Origin: Solen grandis | Lineage: Eukaryota > Mollusca > Bivalvia > Adapedonta > Solenidae | NCBI GenBank assembly: GCA_021229015.1 | Contig: CM037788.1 | Coordinates: 56,603,525 to 56,667,524 of the forward strand | Length of the DNA: 64,000 nt | Direction: 5' to 3' | Shown here: in pieces, positions 57,694 through 64,000 of the stretch | Position numbering within the stretch: the first letter of the stretch is position 1 | Layout of the letters: the number at the start of each line of letters is the position of its first letter | Notes under the pieces: model-generated | What the model saw: the letters and a program-made list of their open reading frames with translations, nothing else | Told to the model about the DNA's origin: nothing | Databases searched by the model: none | Made by a program: the position numbers and the translations under genes

Positions 57694-57816
57694 TTTGGCG
57701 CTCAGCATATAAGGTTAGTTGGCCCGGTGTCAGGGTAATGTAAGGTGTGGTATCATCCCACATGTCTACGGCGTGGTACTGCAGTGTGGCAGCACTTTGA
57801 CTCTCGTAGTATGACT
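57694..57816 (+). mobile_element. SINE family B, internal fragment
   Basis: GGCGCTCAGCATATAAGG, GGCCCGGTGTCAGGGTAATG and CATGTCTACGGCGTGGTACT match the body; head and tail are missing. A further tail piece with AGACGTTAAAC lies near 58235-58275. Confidence 0.75.
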
Positions 57817-58817
57817 GAATTTTCCTTTATGTAAAGGGAAGTAACCTATAATTACGTTTTTAGTTTCGGTCATAGGATTTTCATCTCCCTTCCCTGAATC
57901 TTGAACTCCGAGAACGATTAATATTAAACATGCGGTGTATGTTAGATGTTGTGAAGGCTAATGTTCGGGCCCTCACAACGCCCTTTTAGGCCTCTCATTC
58001 CTTTGTAACATCGTTTGTATCATGTGGTTGTCATTTATTTAAATTCGGAATCGTAATTCGTTTTCTTTTTATTTCCATAAGATTTATTGGTATACGGCTA
58101 CTCCTTGAATATGTTCAGCTTGTATATATTTATTTATTTATGAAATATCCATATTTCATACAAACACGTCATGTTTCGTCTCGCTCAAACACGCGGTATC
58201 TCGTCAGTTATCAACGGCCTCATACACATCGTTTGAAAGTGACTGAAATGCTACCAGCGAGACGTTAAACAATTGCAGTAACACGTGCAACCGCTCTGTA
58301 AATCAAATGAATAAAATACTAACTCAAATGAATGAAAAGGTGCAAATCATAATGTAAAATGTGACTTTTACTATGTCTTTGTGGTTCATAGTTTTTTCCA
58401 ATCTCCACGCAGTTATCTCCCCTTCATTCTTCGGCATTTTTCTAAGTGAGCGTGCAAGGGAGATCACTGTGTTGAGTTTGAGATTTTTCAGTGCACATTT
58501 GCGTAAGAGTTGCTTACACATTACCATTAAGATTTGATTATATTTTATGGATGTGTAGGCCGCTTTATTATTACCAATGACAGAGAAGTTGGTTTTAATC
58601 AAAGGGGGAAGGCAATGAATGGGACTTCTCCATTAAAATACGGATATAAAAACCACGAGATCCGACGAAACACGTCCCAGCGTACCCTCCTCTATACCAG
58701 TCATGTTGAATATAGAAAACTACATATTGATGGATTCATGACCGTTTTAATCTCTATGGTTTGACAAAGGATTACAGTTATATTTTTACCACAAACAATG
58801 ATGTATCTAAATTCCAC
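57817..58817. other. Noncoding stretch
   Basis: Holds the third copy of the AGTGATCTCCCTTG motif (58455-58468, minus). Short frames at 58324-58602 (minus) and 58534-58764 (plus) overlap and lack recognisable domains. Confidence 0.4.
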
Positions 58818-59046
58818 GTTGACTTTAACACTCACTCAGCCCCTCACCACGTGGGTTCGAATCCCGGCAGGGTCATTCGGATTTTCATGTGAGGAAGCCT
58901 TCCAGCTGGCTTGCGGTAGGTCGGTGGTTCTACCCGGATGCCCCCGTGCATTCGGGTTCTTCCTCCACCTGTAATTAGCTGGACGTCGCTATATGACTGA
59001 AATACTGTCGACGCGACGGTAAACTCAAATAGTCAAATAGTCAATT
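58818..59046 (+). mobile_element. SINE family A, 5'-truncated
   Basis: Keeps box B (GGGTTCGAATCCCGG) and the whole body (GAAGCCTTCCAGCTGGCTTG; TGGACGTCGCTATATGACTG), with an AAATAGTC tail. The start, including box A, is missing. Confidence 0.85.
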
Positions 59047-62000
59047 GTCAAATCCCACATGACACTGTGGATTAGTTTTATTGTAATTACATGTTGATTA
59101 AAAGGTCGGATGTAGCCATTAACCCTGCTGACAATGATGTTTTGCTTAAAACCACGCTGAACATGTGCCCGAGTGGTTAGAGCATCTGTATGTTTCATGT
59201 AGATATACCCTAAAGTGGCTGAAACATTGAACCCAAGCAAAGGCAAATTAAGCAGAGATGGGAAACTCCCATAAACGCCAGTGGAACAATTGTTTGGCAC
59301 AAAGCAGATCATTGAATATTGTAAACTTTAAAAAAAAGTATGGATAAATCACAAAGGAAAACGTAACCATATTTTAAAATAATCATTTCTGTACTGCAAG
59401 GTATTATTTTCAGTTTGATGTTTTTCAGCAATTATTTTAAATCTTGATTTAAATTCAAACAATGTAGCAGAAAAACAACTCATTTTACTAAGTTATCATA
59501 ATGAAGGTACGTTTCTATGCTACATATATTTTTTTGACTTGTTTAATACATAAGATAACATTTTTGACATGTTTTGATTTTGGGTCAAAGACATATTAAA
59601 AAAAAGATTGGCAACTAATTTATATCTCACAAAAGCACAAACAAATTTAACAATTCTCGCAAAGTCACGTTTTGAAATATTTCCTTCTCTGATGAAGAAA
59701 GAGTAATAAAATCGTATCCTAATTAAATGTATTACATAAAGGGAATGAAAATCAGTCACAAAGAGAATTAAATCTTCCTTTCCAGCACACGGTTTCTCCA
59801 GAGGTAATGTCCCTTCAGCAAGGGAGACAATACAGTGCTTTTAGCAGAACTAGGTTTCAATATGTATCAGTTTTAGTTAATTAATTTAAACAGTGCATAT
59901 AGTAGTCCATTAATCCATGATACTATAGGCATATAAATGAAATACTAGTACTTGACAATTAACCCCGCAATTCACTCAAATACATATAATGTTTGGTCAC
60001 CTTGTATAAATATGTTTCAATTGTTTATTTCATCAGTGTAGGAATACTTGTGGTAATGGTCCTCGAACAAATGGTAATAGACTGCAAATAATCTTGAGTA
60101 ATTGATGACAGTGGTTTACTACACATTAAATATTTTAATAATGGTCAGGTTTTTTTTTTGCATCAAACATCGCTGTTCACGGATCATTACGGAATAATAA
60201 TTCTTCGTCGCCTTGTCATTTATCTATAATACATTGTAGAGATAATACTTCAGGCTCGTATTTCCTAATGCGTTACTGCATGGCAATAGGCATGTATCAT
60301 GGTACAAATGAATCGGTGATATGCATCCCATGTCATCATATTAGCTTAATTAGATAAATTAACTGTGATGGATGAGACCCAATTTAATTATAATCAGATT
60401 AATATTGTAATCTATGTGACATTAGCCATTTAGCAGTGTCAGGTGATTTAAAAATACTCCGCTAATCAGAGACGCTCACTGTGCAGAAATCGAAATCGAG
60501 GCTTAAAACGAATGAAGCGAAATCAGAAAACGACAGAAACTTCCAAATGTCTTAGTTGTAAGTTGCTGTTATCTGTACAGAAAATGAACAATGCATTTGA
60601 CTTGGGCAAATTATTAATTTTGCTAGAACATGTGAAAATGTAATACCGGAAAAAAATGAGTTTCAGCTGAAGTTCAGACTTACTGTTTTAAGGTAATAAA
60701 ATTGTGGTCATGGTCCATCAAGTCACCAGGGAATTTTATAGTAATTGCAAGCCTTTAAAACAATGATCAAAATAGCATATAACTCCATGTCAATGTATGT
60801 TTACAAATGCTCTTAAGTCTTTTTAAGCATTTGAAGGACCATGATTATAATTTAATGATGGATGGATTGTCTTTATATTTCCATCACGATTAGTAATTTC
60901 AAAGCAATAAATAGTAGCAAATGATTCAGTTGGTTTAGGAATAGCAAGTATCATCTTAGGTTTTTGGTGGAGGATATATAGTATTGGGTTGAAATGAATT
61001 GCAATGAAAGTAAAAGAACGGAAAGAAACAGCTTGTAATTATTAACCATTTGCAATTTGTCGGTAATTCTCGATATTCTTTCAAAGGGGTCTCCATACGA
61101 CCAAGATATATTTGACGTAAGTCACTTAGATACGTCAAGATGAATTCTGCTTTCAATACTTATGTGCAGATTTTCATGAGCTATTTTAAAGGCTATATAT
61201 AGTTTAGTGCTTTCGGCACCAAATATCATTTGCCAGGGCACGCTGCTTTTTATTGTATGTATATGTTTCAACACAGGAAACGCCTTCCGTGATATGCAAA
61301 ATGCATTCTTTAAATCCCGTTGTATAAGAAATAAACAGTGCACTAAAATGCATGCCTCGTTCATTTGTCAATAAAAACCTGCATTTTACGTGTGTTTTGT
61401 AATATTCAGCTAGCGATGCGCCCTTAAACGTAACGCGTTAAAAAGCCCCATTACTGGCATGCACGTTTGATTTGACTAACTGTGTCATTAAGTATTAAGG
61501 ACTTTTGCCTAGGGGAAGGGTCTTTTCTTGAAACATTCATTCCGCGCCACGTCGCTTCCTGTTACGCTGTGTCCATTTTTTGACCTCGGAATTCAAATAT
61601 GCTCTTACATCTGTAATTGGATCAGTTTTCTTTGACTGAACATGATTTTAATGATGGATGCTAATTTCACAGTTAAAAGAACTTGAGAAAGGATTTGATA
61701 GCTAAATGGAAGTGTATGATTTGAACAAGTTATGGAGGCACAAACCACCGCCAGGGACTCCGGGATAGCTCTAAAAACTCGAGATAAGATTTGAAGATCG
61801 GATGTAGTTAAAGCCACGTTTAAACTGATCACAAAGAAGTCGTTACATTCTGTTAAGACTCTGAACATATTAATAATCATATTCTGATTGAATGAATAAA
61901 AAGTAAGACATAGAAATGGCTGGTGCCAACGAAATAAAGGTTTAGTTCTTTCGTGAAATTTCTGTTCCTGGTTGAACTGATTTGTTCACTTGAACAAAAC

Positions 62001-62836
62001 TCCTGAGATTTGTAGTTCTGTTGAACGTACAGTATGAACTTTTAATTGTTATAATCAAGGTTTGTGGCTGATTAAGTGTTCGTGTAAGTACATTGGTTGT
62101 TGATAATTAACATTCCGGTTGTTTGCTTTATCATTAATATAAATGCTTTACTATCGGTAGCAACTAAATTAATGTTTGAAAGTCCTCTTGGGTTGGTAAT
62201 TGCCGTATATATCTTTTACATCTTCATTGAAATCAAGTATTTGCAAAACGTCACTGTAATACGCTGTCAATCAAGAGCACCATAATGCTACTTAGACCAA
62301 AATATGTCATAAAATTATATGATGAAATATATAAGTTTAGTGCATTACATTTTGTAGCGAATTTCGTCCGAGCGGCGGGTTTAAGAAAACGTCTGCATCT
62401 GAAATATAAAGCTACAACTTACCTTATATGAATTTTCATTGAGGCTTATCTGTTAACGTGGGACAATATATACACAGCTGATTAAAAATGATTGTTGCCA
62501 CTAATTCAAAGCCAAAGAAATCAAGAAGAATCAATGTGAATTAACGTTCAAATCAACTATACAATATCACTAAAACTTGCCCCAGTTGTACACCTTTAAC
62601 AGAATCCAATTACCCTAACGTCACTATACTAAGCTGGAACAAAACCCAGTGACCAAGACCTGACCACCAGATTGTTGCAGCTACGGCCCCTGTACTTCCT
62701 ACACTGCTTCTGTCCCTCTCAATAAAGCAGAGCATACATGAGAATACAGGACAGAATTTTGGTAGTTTCTAGACACAAAATCCCAGCCACTTCAATCCTA
62801 TGATTAAGTAACCCATGGCCACATTACTGAAAACAA
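59047..62836. other. Noncoding stretch
   Basis: A tRNA-like head piece near 59165-59190 (GCCCGAGTGGTTAGAGCATC) is followed by unrelated sequence. Minus-strand frames at 61122-61364 and 61605-61880 are the longest but show no domain I know. No gene called. Confidence 0.4.
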
Positions 62837-63092
62837 CTGGATTCTGCTATGTCACCTACGAATTCTCGTATCAACTGGTGACCACACGACTGGGTTCTGC
62901 TTTCACACATAAACTGGTGACCAAATGACGAGATTCTGCTATGTCACCTAGCGAATTCACGTATCAACTGATGACCACATGACTGGATTCTGCTATGTTA
63001 CTTACAAATTCACGTATCAACTGGTGACCTCATGACTGGATTCTGCTATGTCACCTAGCAAATTCAAACATCTACTGGTGACCGCAGACCTG
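62837..63092. repeat. Minisatellite, about 54-bp unit, 4-5 copies
   Basis: Units of CTGGATTCTGCTATGTCACC, TAGCGAATTCACGTATCAAC and TGGTGACCACATGA, with small deletions in some. The array runs directly into the family F repeat. Confidence 0.85.
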
Positions 63093-63653
63093 AAGCCAGC
63101 GCAATATATGTCTTTTAACATAGCCAAATATAGAAAGGTCTTTATGCAGATGATCTCAAATGTTTAGCGCTTTGGATATCAAAAAGAAATCCCGTAAAAT
63201 GACCAGTCAGTGAAAGGAAAATTCCTCTTAACACTTGCGAAACAAACCCTCACATTTCGGTGCAGCCAAGTACCTTTGAATAGAGAAGGACATACTGAAT
63301 TAGTGTTAATCTGTCATAATTGTTAGGTTTGACCATGGATGTGAACGATAGTGCGGAAAATCATTTCTTATCACAAGTTAACATGTCATCGATAGATTAT
63401 CTTCTATATTCTCGAAAGGTCTCTAATTCCGTGTGACCATACCAGATTCAAACATTTGGGAAAACACCACTAGTGTTGTGCTCTATATATTCACGAACTC
63501 TGATGGATTTCCCGAATGTTTGAGAATGAAACATCTGACAAAATGTACATCTGACAAAAAATGCAGTTTTCTTCTGCGAATCGAGGCAAAATATGCTACT
63601 TTTGACAGCTTACGTTAACCTTATGTACCACGTCGTATGACCACACTGCTAAT
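63092..63653 (+). repeat. Dispersed repeat, family F, copy at 63.1 kb
   Basis: Same block order as 47832-48422, ending CGTCGTATGACCACACTGCT. It lies directly before the Helentron-like element at 63674. Confidence 0.7.
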
Positions 63654-63673
63654 TTCTACTTCGCTTTTTTTTT

Positions 63674-64000
63674 AGCTCACCTGAGCACAAAGTGCTCAAG
63701 GTGAGCTTTTGTGATCGCCCTTCGTCCGTCGTCGTGCGTCGTGCGTCGTCCGTCGTGCGTCGTCCGTCGTCAACAATTTGCTTTAAACGACATCTCCTCT
63801 GAAACCACTGGACAGAATTTAATGAAACTTGGCAGGAATGTTCCTTGGGTGAGGCTCTACAAAAGTTGCTAAAATAAAGTTGATCCATGAAGAACTCTGG
63901 TTGCCATGGCAACAAAAAGAAAAATAATTTGAAAACTTTAAAAATCATCTCCTTCAAAACTACTGGCCAGATTTCAAAATAAATTGGTACAGATGTTCCT
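63674..64000 (+). mobile_element. Helentron-like element, family A head with a different body; runs off the window
   Basis: The first 110 bases or so repeat the 20136 element: hairpin GCTCACCTGAGCAC-AAA-GTGCTCAAGGTGAGC, TTTTGTGATCGCC and CGTCGTGCGTCGTCC units, GTCAACAATT. After that the body is unrelated to the 145-bp minisatellite (for example CTGAAACCACTGGACAGAAT; TTGCCATGGCAACAAAAAG). The 3' end lies beyond 64000. Confidence 0.75.

Noticed and set aside
61605..61880. 91-residue minus-strand open frame
   Set aside because: Looks more protein-like than most, but no family, splice signals or neighbouring exon support it.

Overview
This window looks like an animal nuclear genome, AT-rich, intron/intergenic in character and dense in transposons. 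I infer a bivalve mollusc, possibly a venerid clam. The inference rests on tRNA-derived SINEs, CR1-like LINE proteins with a 2A-like motif, and Helentron-like repeats that begin with an AGCTCACCTGAGC or ATGCCCCCTTC hairpin. I recognise these types from bivalve genomes but could not search any database, so the taxon is an inference. Two runs of exactly 100 N (8329-8428 and 43489-43588) are scaffold gaps.

Very little is convincingly genic. The best intact coding region is a 206-residue basic protein at 1565-2185 (+). A C2H2 zinc-finger array at about 37302-39020 (+) is broken by a 22-bp tandem duplication, an 8-bp deletion and a further indel, and fades into degenerate fingers at both ends. Two LINEs carry the remaining recognisable protein sequence. 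One is a CR1-like element at 5945-8328 with a 2A-like peptide, PHD finger, AP endonuclease and start of RT. The other is a decayed element at about 48795-51934 with an endonuclease C-terminus, RT and 3' tail.

Layout: 1-5599, small protein gene and plain AT-rich DNA; 5600-8328, SINE plus LINE, then gap; 8429-20135, mostly noncoding DNA with MITEs, SINEs and a tandem tRNA-like array; 20136-22322, a 2.2-kb Helentron-like element with about 14 copies of a 145-bp minisatellite; 22323-37301, noncoding DNA with many small SINEs, MITEs, foldbacks and a polypyrimidine minisatellite; 37302-39020, zinc-finger array; 40005-42786, two neighbouring Helentron-like elements of a second family; 42230-43488, a probably low-quality contig end running into gap 2; 45148-46280, a hAT-like nonautonomous element with an 8-bp target duplication; 48795-51934, LINE with a nested Helentron-like insertion; 52043-63653, SINEs, a piggyBac-type MITE and minisatellites; 63674-64000, the start of another first-family Helentron-like element that runs off the window.

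The most interesting pattern is a shared architecture in several otherwise unrelated repeat families. Each has a 5' hairpin whose arm is repeated in inverted form near the 3' end, and most have a short GTC/GTCGG simple repeat and a minisatellite or spacer body. All end with a short-stem hairpin and CTTG|T. The minisatellite bodies carry repeated nuclear-receptor half-sites: AGGTCA DR2 in one family and TCAAGGTCA in another.
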